From an uncultured Parasutterella sp. (lineage in GTDB: Bacteria; Pseudomonadota; Gammaproteobacteria; Burkholderiales; Burkholderiaceae_F): a stretch of 21,956 nt of DNA. The notes beneath the pieces are model-generated. The model was given only the letters and a program-made list of their open reading frames with translations. It did not search any database and had not been told where the DNA came from. The DNA lies in assembly GCA_900766055.1 (NCBI GenBank), contig CAAFTZ010000167.1, positions 1-21,956 on the forward strand, in the 5' to 3' direction. Every line of letters begins with the position of its first letter. Position 1 is the first letter of the stretch. Made by a program: the position numbers and the translations under genes. Below, piece by piece: positions 1 to 8,103 of the stretch.

Positions 1-20
1 AAACCAAATTTCTAAAATCT

Positions 21-96
<76 letters not shown>

Positions 97-108
97 GAAA
101 GAAGTGCG

Positions 109-137
109 ATATTACGGGACATTTTTGATCTTGTCAA
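109..137 (-). promoter_or_regulatory. sigma70-type promoter of tRNA-Ala
   Basis: On the minus strand a perfect -35 box TTGACA (137-132) is followed by a 17-nt spacer and a -10 box TAATAT (114-109). Transcription would start around 103-101, a few bases before the mature tRNA 5' end at 96. The box match and spacing make this the clearest promoter in the window. It lets the tRNA be made independently of gltX. Confidence 0.85.
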
Positions 138-173
138 CTCTATCCGAGAAAATCGCATCCTAAAAAGTAAGAA

Positions 174-1610
174 TTAGTTTCCGGCTCTCTGAGCTGCCCA
201 CTTCTCCATACCTTCGTTGAGGCGGGTAAAGACGCGCTCTTGGCCGTACAGTTCCAGGGTTGCGTCGATAGACGGAGTCTTTTCAGCGCCTGTCACCAAA
301 ACGCGCAGAGGAATTGCAAGATGCAAAACCTTAACGCCCTGCTCATCCATGATTTCTTTCATCAAGCCATAGATGTTTTCTTTCTTCCATTCGATGGAAG
401 GTGCCTTGCGGACGAAAGCAGCCATCGCCTCGAATGAAGCATCTTCCTTATCCTTGAGCTGAGCAGGAAGAGAAGATGCATCAACCGGATTGTTGTGGCA
501 GAACAGCATTGCTGCTTTGGCAAGAGCCTGGAGGGTCGGTTCGCGGCTCTTCAGGAGCGCCATCACGCCGGGAAGATCCTTGACGAGACTCAGATCACCG
601 CCGAGCTTCTCAATTCTCGGTTTGACGAGTTCTGCAAGCTTCTTGTCGTCGTATTCTTTGATGTATTCGTGATTCAGCCAATCCAGCTTCTTCATGCTGA
701 AGCGAGCGGGAGAACGGCTGCAGTCGGAAAGTTCGAACCATTCGGCCAGTTGCTCACGGGAGAATTTTTCGTCGTCCTTGTGCCCCCAGCCCAAGCGAGC
801 CAGATAGTTGAACAAGGCTTCCGGAAGATAGCCCTCTTCGTCATACTGCAGGACGCTGACAGTGCCGTTGCGCTTAGAAAGCTTCTGACCGTCTTCACCG
901 TGGATCAGCGGCAAGTGTGCGAACGTCGGCAGGGGTGCGCCGATAGCGTTGTACAGATTGATCTGACGCGGAGTGTTATTAATATGGTCAGCGCCGCGGA
1001 TAACGTGGCTGATCTGCATATCCCAGTCATCAACAACAACCGCAAAGTTGTAGGTCGGGATACCGTCGCCTCTCATGATCACGAGGTCGTCCAATTCGGA
1101 ATTCGCAACGGTAATTTCGCCGTAAACACCGTCTTCCCAGGTCACAACGCCGTCATCGGGGTTGCGGAAACGAATAACCGGAGTTACGCCTTCGGGAATA
1201 GGTTTACCGACACAGTTTTCTGGACGCCAGCGGCCGTCATAGCGAGGTTTTTCGCCACGCGCCTTCTGTGCTTCACGCATCGCATCAAGCTCTTCCTTCG
1301 TGGCGTAGCACTTGTAAGCTAAGCCTTTAGCCAACAACTGATCCACCACTTCTTTATAGCGAGGAAGACGATTCATCTGGTAAACGACTTCCTTATTGTC
1401 ATAGTCGAGGTTGAGCCACTTCATTGCGTCCAGAATCACTTGAGTTGCTTCAGGAGTGGAACGCTCGCGGTCGGTATCTTCAATGCGAAGAAGGAATTCA
1501 CCGCCGAAATGACGGGCAACAGCCCAACAATAAATCGCTGTACGAGCGGTTCCCAAATGCATCATTCCTGTAGGACTCGGAGCAATACGAGTACGGACTT
1601 TTGTAAACAT
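174..1610 (-). CDS. gltX: Glutamyl-tRNA synthetase
   Basis: Cytoplasmic class Ic aminoacyl-tRNA synthetase that charges tRNA-Glu with glutamate using ATP. The 478-residue length is normal for bacterial GltX. The N-terminal Rossmann domain carries the HIGH-type motif as PSPTGMMHLG (residues 11-20), followed by RIEDTD (42-47). The second ATP-binding signature KLSKR is at 243-247, and the helical anticodon-binding domain fills the last ~150 residues. In the region where some family members bind zinc (about 99-128) only one cysteine (C101) is present, so the zinc site appears lost, as in many bacterial GltX. No strong Shine-Dalgarno is visible before the ATG at 1610. tRNA-Ala lies 77 nt downstream; I saw no terminator between them. 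GltX could in principle be non-discriminating (also charging tRNA-Gln); the sequence alone does not settle this. Confidence 0.97.
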   Translation of the reverse strand: MFTKVRTRIAPSPTGMMHLGTARTAIYCWAVARHFGGEFLLRIEDTDRERSTPEATQVILDAMKWLNLDYDNKEVVYQMNRLPRYKEVVDQLLAKGLAYKCYATKEELDAMREAQKARGEKPRYDGRWRPENCVGKPIPEGVTPVIRFRNPDDGVVTWEDGVYGEITVANSELDDLVIMRGDGIPTYNFAVVVDDWDMQISHVIRGADHINNTPRQINLYNAIGAPLPTFAHLPLIHGEDGQKLSKRNGTVSVLQYDEEGYLPEALFNYLARLGWGHKDDEKFSREQLAEWFELSDCSRSPARFSMKKLDWLNHEYIKEYDDKKLAELVKPRIEKLGGDLSLVKDLPGVMALLKSREPTLQALAKAAMLFCHNNPVDASSLPAQLKDKEDASFEAMAAFVRKAPSIEWKKENIYGLMKEIMDEQGVKVLHLAIPLRVLVTGAEKTPSIDATLELYGQERVFTRLNEGMEKWAAQRAGN

Positions 1611-1731
1611 AGTTCTAAACTAATCCCGTGAATATTAAATTTTCCGCAAGTTAGCGGGGCGAGCATTAAATTTTAATTTTACCGCGTTAGGCCTTGGCTG
1701 GACATGGGTCTTCCCGTGTAATCGACAGACC

Positions 1732-1764
1732 AAAAACAAAGGCCGGCCAAAAATCGACCGACCT
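1732..1764 (-). terminator. Rho-independent terminator of the antiporter gene
   Basis: On the minus strand AGGTCGGTC (1764-1756) pairs with GGCCGGCCT (1748-1740) through nine base pairs, two of them G-U, with a 7-nt loop. It is followed by TTGTTTTTG. It begins 20 nt after the antiporter stop codon and separates that gene from gltX. Confidence 0.8.
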
Positions 1765-1783
1765 GAGTTAACCAATGTGCCTG

Positions 1784-3463
1784 TTAGCTAACGAACTGCC
1801 AGAGGATGAGCAGAACGAACTGGCCTGAAAGGATTCGCAGGAACATCGCCAAGGGATAAACCGTTGAATATGCAACTGCGGATACGTTCTTTTCCGTCAG
1901 CGTGCTGGCGTAAGCCAAAGTGGGAGGATCGGTTGTTGCACCGGCAATCATGCCCACAATGCTGTGATAGTTCATCTTGTAGACCTTGCGGGCAATACTT
2001 CCGATGACAACCAAAGGAATAATCGTGATGAACAAACCTAAGAAGGCGTAAAGCAGACCGTTGCCTTCGACGATCGCGTCAACGAACGGACGACCGGCGG
2101 CTAAACCCACGCTTGCAAGGAATAATGCGATGCCCATTTCACGGAGCATCAAGTTTGCGGACGCCGTGGTATAGGTGATGAGCTTGAAATTCGGACCGTA
2201 ATAGCCCAGCAGAATCGCAACAATCAGCGGACCGCCGGCCAAACCCAATTTCAGCGGGACCGGCATGCCGGGAATGGCGATCGGAAGGCTGCCGAAAAGA
2301 ATACCTACGGCGATACCGAGGAAAATAGAAATCAGGTTAGGATGGTCGAGTTTCTTTTCCTGATTGCCGAGTTTGTCGGCCAAACGGCGAATCGAGCGTT
2401 CCGGACCAACGCAGTAAACCACGTCACCGATCTGAAAACGAAGATGGGGATACGGGAAAAGCGTCATACCGGCGCGGAAGATACGTGTGATATTGACACC
2501 GTCGTAGCGGCTTAGGTGCAGGTCATGAACAGTCAGGCCGTTCATAGCGCTTCGGGTCACACGGATATTGCGTGCTGTAATCGGAGAACTTTCCGTAGCC
2601 AAGTCGACATCTTTATCTTCAGAACCGCAAAAAACCGTAATGGCGTCCTTGTTTTCTGCCGAAGCAACAATACGCATCACGTCGCCTACATGGACTGTAT
2701 CTTTAGCATGAGGACTGATGATCGTTCCTTTATGCAGCAGTCGAGAGCAAATAAACGGACGCCCGATAAAGTTGCGGAGCTGTTCAAGCTGTTTGCCCTC
2801 TAGAGCGGCATTCGTGACTTTAACGTGGAAGAAAATAGGAGCTTCGTTATTTTCCTTTTCTGCCTCTTCCCACATCCGGTCTTCTTCCTTGAGGTCAATG
2901 CGGAAGATAAAACGCAGACAGATGGAGGTCGCAATAATGGCCACAACGGCAAGCGGATAGGCGCAGGCATAGGCAACGGCAATATCCTCGCCTTTGTAAT
3001 CCAGCATATTTAGGGCTTCTTGTGTCGCACCCAGGCCCGGGGTGTTCGTCACAGCGCCGAAGTAAACACCGAGCATCTGCGGCAGCGAAACAGTATCGGA
3101 AAAAGCGAAATACAGTCCTACCGTCACCGCTAAGCTAAGGAAAACAGCCAAAAGCGTCAGGAGGTTTAACTGAATACCGCCGCTTCTGAAAGAGGAGAAA
3201 AATGAGGGACCGACCTGCAGGCCGATAAAGAAGACAAAGAGAATCAGACCGAAGTCGCGCAGAAAATGCAGAACCGTCGTGTTTACCGTAAAGCCGACAT
3301 AACCGGCGGCTAACCCGGCGAACAGAACGAAGGTCACGCCGAGCGAGATTCCGAAAATTTTGATTCGTCCGAGCAGCAAGCCGACCGTGATCACGATCGC
3401 ATAAACCAAAAGAATATGCCCGACCGAATTTGAGTCGCTCCAAAAAGAAACGAGCCAATCCAT
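1784..3463 (-). CDS. AspT/YidE-family antiporter (aspartate:alanine exchanger type)
   Basis: Inner-membrane transporter of the aspartate:alanine exchanger family, 559 residues. It has the family's duplicated plan: a membrane block (about 1-190), a soluble linker with two RCK_C/TrkA-C-like segments (about 209-385), and a second membrane block (about 395-559). Each membrane half ends with the matching signature, GAVTNTPGLGA at 136-146 and GATTDPPTL at 508-516. Known members exchange aspartate for alanine or export dicarboxylates such as succinate; the substrate here is not decidable from sequence. I chose the ATG at 3463 because AAGG sits 7 nt upstream. A longer reading frame from a GTG at 3529 has no ribosome site. 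The gene is monocistronic, with a terminator downstream and a long gene-free stretch upstream. Confidence 0.9.
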   Translation of the reverse strand: MDWLVSFWSDSNSVGHILLVYAIVITVGLLLGRIKIFGISLGVTFVLFAGLAAGYVGFTVNTTVLHFLRDFGLILFVFFIGLQVGPSFFSSFRSGGIQLNLLTLLAVFLSLAVTVGLYFAFSDTVSLPQMLGVYFGAVTNTPGLGATQEALNMLDYKGEDIAVAYACAYPLAVVAIIATSICLRFIFRIDLKEEDRMWEEAEKENNEAPIFFHVKVTNAALEGKQLEQLRNFIGRPFICSRLLHKGTIISPHAKDTVHVGDVMRIVASAENKDAITVFCGSEDKDVDLATESSPITARNIRVTRSAMNGLTVHDLHLSRYDGVNITRIFRAGMTLFPYPHLRFQIGDVVYCVGPERSIRRLADKLGNQEKKLDHPNLISIFLGIAVGILFGSLPIAIPGMPVPLKLGLAGGPLIVAILLGYYGPNFKLITYTTASANLMLREMGIALFLASVGLAAGRPFVDAIVEGNGLLYAFLGLFITIIPLVVIGSIARKVYKMNYHSIVGMIAGATTDPPTLAYASTLTEKNVSAVAYSTVYPLAMFLRILSGQFVLLILWQFVS

Positions 3464-3832
3464 ATTGATACCTTGGGAAATGATGTTTAATAAATAGAGA
3501 GTTTTACCGATAGTGATAAGGGCTCTCACAATGTGGAATAAATTTTAATTAGTTCTAGGAAAGAGAAGTTTTAATTCTCATGAAACATCCTATTGTTTTC
3601 CCTAGCAAACTTTAAACTTTCGAATTTTTGCAAGCGTTTTTACTTAAGCCGGATTCATGATTTCTGAGAGCTAGGCCCCTTTTGCAACCGGGCATCTAAT
3701 TATTTGGCGCAAATCAACAGCCGTTTTCGCTCGGACACTCTTCGAGAAAAAATCTTGTTTTTGAGTTTGTAGGAAGAAAAGACTGTATAAAACTTTATTT
3801 AGCAAATTAAATAGTCGAGTTTTCTACAGATA
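3464..3832. other. Gene-free AT-rich intergenic stretch
   Basis: About 370 bases between the antiporter start and the tRNA-Val terminator. I found no plausible coding frame, tRNA or strong hairpin here. It must contain the antiporter promoter (minus strand). The best box pair I can see there is TTTAAA with TAGGAT 18 nt downstream (within about 3585-3615), which is too weak to call. Confidence 0.5.
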
Positions 3833-3862
3833 AACAAAAGCCCGATGCCTCGTGCACCGGGC
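3833..3862 (-). terminator. Terminator of tRNA-Val
   Basis: On the minus strand GCCCGGTGC (3862-3854) pairs with GCATCGGGC (3848-3840) around the loop ACGAG, followed by TTTTGTTT. It lies 12 nt after the tRNA CCA end. Part of the hairpin is also complementary to the 3' end of the tRNA (see findings). Confidence 0.85.
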
Positions 3863-3874
3863 GAGAATTTGATC

Positions 3875-3949
3875 TGGTGCACGATACTGGTTTCGAACCA
3901 GTGACCCCTGCCGTGTGAAGGCAGTGCTCTACCCCTGAGCTAACCGTGC
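3875..3949 (-). tRNA. tRNA-Val (CAC)
   Basis: The minus strand gives a 75-nt cloverleaf. The acceptor stem GCACGGT pairs with ATCGTGC (one G-U), the D-arm region is AGCTCAGGGGTAGAGC, the anticodon stem CTGCC/GGCAG encloses TTCACAC with anticodon CAC, and the T-arm has GGTTCGAAACC. CCA is encoded. It starts 31 nt after the rnhA stop codon, so it may be read through from rnhA or use the weak promoter at about 3966. Confidence 0.96.
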
Positions 3950-3965
3950 TTTCCAATGAAGCGTG

Positions 3966-3971
3966 ATTCTA
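3966..3971 (-). promoter_or_regulatory. Possible -10 box for tRNA-Val
   Basis: TAGAAT on the minus strand lies 16 nt upstream of the mature tRNA 5' end and is followed by a GC-containing discriminator. No good -35 box is present at 16-18 nt, where the sequence is the A-rich 3' end of rnhA. Cotranscription with rnhA is equally possible. Confidence 0.3.
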
Positions 3972-3980
3972 CACGATTTT

Positions 3981-4436
3981 TTAATTCTTTTTCTTGCTCT
4001 GCTCGAGCGTTTTCTCAACGCCTAGATTAGCAAGGAAATCCGCGCGTTCATTACCCTCGATTCCATCGTGACCTTTGACCCAAACCCATTCAATGTCATG
4101 CGGTTTTGCGGCTTCGTACAGTTTTTTCCAAAGATCAGCATTCTTAACCGGAGAGCCGTCTGCCGTTTTCCAGCCTTTTTTGATCCATCCGTAGATCCAC
4201 GCCGTCATTCCTTGTTGGACGTACTTGCTGTCTGTGTGCAGCGTAACTTTGCAAGGTTCTTTTAAACGACACAATGCTTCGGTCGGAGCCGTGAGTTCCA
4301 TTTGATTATTCGTTGTACTTAGTGCTCCGCCGCAAAGCTCAAGCACATGACCCTTGTATTTCATCCATGCGCCCCAGCCTCCGGGACCGGGATTGCCTTT
4401 GCTCGCGCCGTCGGTCCAAATTTCTACTTCTTTCAT
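3981..4436 (-). CDS. rnhA: Ribonuclease HI
   Basis: Cytoplasmic endonuclease that cuts the RNA strand of RNA:DNA hybrids, removing R-loops and primer remnants. At 151 residues it is close to the E. coli enzyme in length and carries the full acidic metal site: D9 in TDGA, E47 in NQMEL, D69 in HTDS and D133 in ERADFLA, plus the catalytic-loop histidine H123 in KGHDG. The basic-protrusion region GWIKKGWKTADG (about 83-94) is present. It follows the YafS-like methyltransferase by 34 nt on the same strand and precedes tRNA-Val. The rnhA-methyltransferase neighbourhood is common in proteobacteria; dnaQ, often adjacent, is not in this window. Confidence 0.97.
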   Translation of the reverse strand: MKEVEIWTDGASKGNPGPGGWGAWMKYKGHVLELCGGALSTTNNQMELTAPTEALCRLKEPCKVTLHTDSKYVQQGMTAWIYGWIKKGWKTADGSPVKNADLWKKLYEAAKPHDIEWVWVKGHDGIEGNERADFLANLGVEKTLEQSKKKN

Positions 4437-4470
4437 CTCAATCTAAAGTTACATTGAATCAGTTCGGTCT

Positions 4471-5211
4471 TTATTCACTCTTGGGGGCAGGACGGCGTCC
4501 CAAGAAGAAAAACTTCTTGTTCACGGCACGCCCCACCAGCTTGCAGCCTGCTACTTCCTTCGTCGCACTGATCGCAAAAATTGCCCCGCATTGCGGCCAC
4601 CAGCGATCACCAGCCTTCTCAATCCATGAGTCTTCTTTGCTCTGAGGAGAAGAAAACGTGAGGCCGTAGCATCCGAAAGCGCCTCGGTCGACATGGAATG
4701 AGAGTAAGTGCAGCCAGTCCCGAATCTGGAAAACTGACATAAACTGCCTGCCGGGCAAAAAGGTCTTTGCCCCAAAGCGCTGCATTTTAAAACGCAGACC
4801 CCATAAGCTCATCAAATTAAACCCCGTCAGAATAATCCTTCCGCCCGGAATCAATATCCGATAAATCTCTCTCAATAGAGCGTGAGGATCTTCAGAAACT
4901 TCCAAGGAGTGCGGCATGACGACCAGATCGATGCTCTCGCTCTCAAACGGCATTGCTTCAAACAGCATCTGCAGAGGCACGCGATCGTCCGTTTCCAAGA
5001 GCTGAGTCAGAGGCCGCAGAGTCGGCTCGGCAGCCACCTTGAGTCCGATTCGATTATTCTTTAAAAAATCGATTCCGGTCGCACCCAGCTGCACCGCGTT
5101 ATATCCGAAACAATCGGATACCAATTTGTCGTACTGGTTCTGCTCCCACCGAAGGGCATACTGACCCAAGGATGAAGAGTAAAATTTTTCGAGTGTTATC
5201 GTTTCGGCCAT
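4471..5211 (-). CDS. YafS-like class I SAM-dependent methyltransferase
   Basis: Predicted methyltransferase of the YafS group; its substrate is unknown. The 246-residue product starts with the family's typical N-terminus (GQYALRWEQNQYDKL, 16-30) and has a degenerate SAM-binding motif I around CFGYNAVQLGATGID (34-48). It then has the characteristic block IDLVVMPHSLEVSEDPHALL (94-113), REIYRILIPGG (114-124) and the GFNLMSLWGL segment (130-139). The frame stays open upstream to 5478, but that would run into the divergent mltD, so I place the start at the ATG at 5211. An ATG at 5277 with a weak CAGG site is an alternative and would add 22 residues. No clear Shine-Dalgarno precedes 5211. It probably shares a transcript with rnhA. 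Confidence 0.85.
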   Translation of the reverse strand: MAETITLEKFYSSSLGQYALRWEQNQYDKLVSDCFGYNAVQLGATGIDFLKNNRIGLKVAAEPTLRPLTQLLETDDRVPLQMLFEAMPFESESIDLVVMPHSLEVSEDPHALLREIYRILIPGGRIILTGFNLMSLWGLRFKMQRFGAKTFLPGRQFMSVFQIRDWLHLLSFHVDRGAFGCYGLTFSSPQSKEDSWIEKAGDRWWPQCGAIFAISATKEVAGCKLVGRAVNKKFFFLGRRPAPKSE

Positions 5212-5327
5212 AAATGACTGACGTTGCGGACGATGATAATTGAAACACAATCGCATCGATCCGGAATGATTTTCCATTAAAGTGCCTGATAATTGTATCT
5301 TTATCCTGACTTCTGAGCACCACTCCG

Positions 5328-7094
5328 ATGTTTCTGAAAACCTCTCTCCGTACCTTGGCTTTGTCTTTGGTTTTAGCGCTTCCGCTGCACTCTTACGCCT
5401 CCGAACCTCCGGAGAGTGAAATTGAGGAAATCGTGACGCCCGGCGCCGATGACGACGAAATCTATACGGTTTGGACACGCGTACGAGACGGTTTCAAGAT
5501 CCCGAACATGGAGAACTCAGTCGTTGACGAAAATCTTGCAAAGTATTCCAAACGTCCGGATTACTTGCAGCGCATGGCCAATCGCTCTCAGAAATATCTT
5601 TATCACATCATTGAAGAAGTCACCGCCCGGGGGATGCCGACAGAAATTGCGCTCCTGCCTTTCGTAGAAAGTGCTTTTGTCACCAACGCCAAATCTCGAG
5701 TCAAAGCCGCCGGCCTTTGGCAATTCATGCCGGCAACAGGCAAGCATTACGAACTTGACCAGACAATGTGGAAAGACGAACGCTACGATGTTTTACAGAG
5801 CACTTCGGCGGCGCTTACTTACCTGCAGAGACTGCACGACGAATTCAACGATTGGCCGCTTGCCTTTGCTGCGTACAACTGGGGAGAAGGCAATGTTCGC
5901 CGCGCGATTAAGCGCAACCAGTCTTTAGGACTTCCGACGGATTACATGTCGCTCAAGATGCCGTCTGAAACCCGCAACTACTACCCGAAACTTCAGGCGA
6001 TCAAGAACATTGTTCAGAATCCGAACGACTACGGCATCAAACTCCCGACCATTTATAACGAACCCTTTTTTGTTCAAATCTTCAAAGATCAGGATATCGA
6101 CGTCAAACGTGCCGCCAACCTCGCCGGCATGAGTCATGAAGAATTCAGCACTTTGAATCCTTCCTTCAACCGTCCCGTCATCGTAGCATCGCATAACCAC
6201 TCGATGCTGATGCCGACCGATAAGCTCGACCAATTCATCGAAAACTTAGTCGCGTACCGCACCAGCGGTAAACCGCTTTCGAGCTGGACAACTTACCGAG
6301 TCAAACCCGAAGATACCGTTGCTTCCATCGCTCGCAAAGCTCACATGACCGAAACGGCTCTGCGCGAAGCAAACCAGATTCCGGCAGGAAGACGAATTAA
6401 ACCCGGTTCTCTGGTTCTTGTCAGCAAAGCAAGCGGGCTCGGAAACGCAGAAGACATCTCTTCCGACACAATTGATGCTTCATTTGCTTTAGCGCAAGAC
6501 TACCGCCGCGTTACTTATCGCGTTCGCCGCGGCGACAATATGAGAAGTGTGGCACGACGTTTGGGCGTTTCGCCTGCGACCATCATGAAAAGCAACGGTC
6601 TGCGCTCCCAGCGTCTGCGCGTCGGCCAGACGCTTCGTGTCAATGTGCCGATCGTTACCCGTCAGACGACTTCCTCACGCCCCTCTACGGCTAGGAATAC
6701 TCCGGATACGCCGGTTGCATCCACCAAATTCTACGTCGTGCGTAAGGGCGACACGCTGTACAGCATCGCGAATCGCTACGGCATCAGTGCTTCCGCGCTG
6801 AGAAACGCAAACAACATTTCGGGGAATAACATTTCTGTCGGTCAGCGTCTAACCATTAATGCTTCAGGCACCCCGACCAAACGCCACGTTGTGCTGGAGG
6901 AAGTCCCTGCCAAACTTCAAAAGCAGGTTAACAAACGGCCATTGGCTAACAAGGCAACCTACAAAGTTAGAAAAGGCGACACGCTTTTCTCTATTGCCTC
7001 TTCTGCCAATATGTCTGTCAACCAGCTAAAGAAATTAAACGGTATCCGCAACAACAATCTCAAAGTCGGACAAACATTAAAACTGGCACAGTAA
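5328..7094 (+). CDS. mltD: Membrane-bound lytic murein transglycosylase D-like protein with LysM repeats
   Basis: Envelope enzyme that cleaves peptidoglycan glycan strands with formation of 1,6-anhydro-MurNAc ends. The 588-residue product has a signal peptide (1-25, ending SYA), an SLT/lysozyme-like domain (about 75-240) with the catalytic glutamate E114 in PFVESAF, AAGLWQFMPATG at 127-138 and AAYNWGEGNV at 181-190. Four LysM-type peptidoglycan-binding segments follow: a degenerate one (about 321-366) and clearer ones at about 395-439, 467-511 and 543-587. E. coli MltD is a lipoprotein; here no cysteine lies at the signal cleavage site, so the protein is probably released to the periplasm. 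It is divergent from the methyltransferase gene and ends at a terminator. Confidence 0.94.
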   Translation: MFLKTSLRTLALSLVLALPLHSYASEPPESEIEEIVTPGADDDEIYTVWTRVRDGFKIPNMENSVVDENLAKYSKRPDYLQRMANRSQKYLYHIIEEVTARGMPTEIALLPFVESAFVTNAKSRVKAAGLWQFMPATGKHYELDQTMWKDERYDVLQSTSAALTYLQRLHDEFNDWPLAFAAYNWGEGNVRRAIKRNQSLGLPTDYMSLKMPSETRNYYPKLQAIKNIVQNPNDYGIKLPTIYNEPFFVQIFKDQDIDVKRAANLAGMSHEEFSTLNPSFNRPVIVASHNHSMLMPTDKLDQFIENLVAYRTSGKPLSSWTTYRVKPEDTVASIARKAHMTETALREANQIPAGRRIKPGSLVLVSKASGLGNAEDISSDTIDASFALAQDYRRVTYRVRRGDNMRSVARRLGVSPATIMKSNGLRSQRLRVGQTLRVNVPIVTRQTTSSRPSTARNTPDTPVASTKFYVVRKGDTLYSIANRYGISASALRNANNISGNNISVGQRLTINASGTPTKRHVVLEEVPAKLQKQVNKRPLANKATYKVRKGDTLFSIASSANMSVNQLKKLNGIRNNNLKVGQTLKLAQ

Positions 7095-7115
7095 TCTTCG
7101 CTGCTATCCATTCAG

Positions 7116-7148
7116 GCGCAGGCTTCACATGCTCTGCGCTTTTTCTTT
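7116..7148 (+). terminator. Terminator of mltD
   Basis: GCGCAG (7116-7121) pairs with CTGCGC (7134-7139), extended inward by a short GC pairing, and is followed by TTTTTCTTT (starting at 7140). It lies 22 nt after the mltD stop codon. Confidence 0.8.
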
Positions 7149-7305
7149 GCCGTTATTCTTCTGACCTTCGATTAAGCAATTTCGTGTTTTTGTTCACAAG
7201 TCCTGATTTGTTTTCTGTAATTCGTCCTGAATTCGGCAAGATTTGCTCTTTTGATCTCAAAGTCGCTTAATATCTCATCAGTTTAAAAATTCCTTAGGAC
7301 GAACA

Positions 7306-8094
7306 ATGAGTTTGCTCAAAGACAAAAAAATCTTGCTGACGGGTGTGTTATCTAACCGCTCTATCGCTTACGGTATTGCCAAGGCTTGTCATCGTGAAGG
7401 CGCTCAGCTCGCTTTCACCTACCAGAATGAAAGATTCTTGGATCGCATCACGGGCTTTGCTAAAGAATTTGACAGCGATATCGTCCTTCCGCTGGACGTT
7501 GCCGATGACGCGCAGATTTTTGCTCTTGCCGAGACGCTTAAAAACACATGGGGAACATTGGACGGTGTCGTTCACTCCATCGGATTTGCGCCCCGCGAGG
7601 CCATTCAGGGCGACTTTTTAGACGGTTTGTCACGCGATGCCTTCAAAACAGCACTCGATATTTCCGCCTACTCCTTCCCTGCATTGGTTAAGGCCCTGGT
7701 TCCTCTGATGGATGGCCATCCTTCCTCCGTCCTGACGCTGACTTACTTAGGCAGCGAACGCGTCGTCCCGAATTACAACACCATGGGCGTAGCTAAGGCA
7801 GCTCTTGAGGCCTCTGTCCGCTATCTGGCCAACAGCTTAGGGCCCAAAGGCATTCGTGCCAACGCTATTTCTTCCGGCCCGATCAAGACGCTGGCTGCGA
7901 GCGGCATCAAGGATTTCTCCAAGATTCTGAAATACATGGAGACATCCGCTCCGCTCAGACGCACGGTCACGATCGACGAAGTCGGCAATACGGCAGCCTT
8001 CCTGCTCTCCGACTACGCTTCCGGTATCACGGGCGATAATGTTTACGTCGACGCCGGTTTCCACGCCGTCGCTGTCCCCGATCTTTTGGAATAA
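7306..8094 (+). CDS. fabI: Enoyl-[acyl-carrier-protein] reductase (NADH)
   Basis: Last step of each cycle of type II fatty-acid synthesis: NADH-dependent reduction of trans-2-enoyl-ACP in the cytoplasm. The 262 residues match FabI length. Visible are the divergent short-chain dehydrogenase nucleotide motif TGVLSNRSIAYGIA (12-25), the SIGFAP segment (91-96), and the active-site set Y147, Y157 and K164 (YNTMGVAK), equivalent to Y146/Y156/K163 in E. coli. The ATG at 7306 has AGGA 7 nt upstream. A TAATAT box at 7268-7273 could be its -10, but the best -35 (TTGCTC, 7243-7248) is 19 nt away, so the promoter is tentative. It is the first gene of the cluster running to recN. Confidence 0.97.
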   Translation: MSLLKDKKILLTGVLSNRSIAYGIAKACHREGAQLAFTYQNERFLDRITGFAKEFDSDIVLPLDVADDAQIFALAETLKNTWGTLDGVVHSIGFAPREAIQGDFLDGLSRDAFKTALDISAYSFPALVKALVPLMDGHPSSVLTLTYLGSERVVPNYNTMGVAKAALEASVRYLANSLGPKGIRANAISSGPIKTLAASGIKDFSKILKYMETSAPLRRTVTIDEVGNTAAFLLSDYASGITGDNVYVDAGFHAVAVPDLLE

Positions 8095-8103
8095 GGATTC
8101 ATC

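Noticed and set aside
495..1322. 275-codon open frame on the plus strand
   Set aside because: It lies entirely antisense to gltX, has no recognisable domain, and is explained by the codon pattern of gltX.
5212..5478. N-terminal extension of the YafS-like protein by 89 residues
   Set aside because: It would overlap the divergent mltD start and signal peptide; its Arg-rich sequence is unlike the family, and homologous sequence begins at the ATG at 5211.
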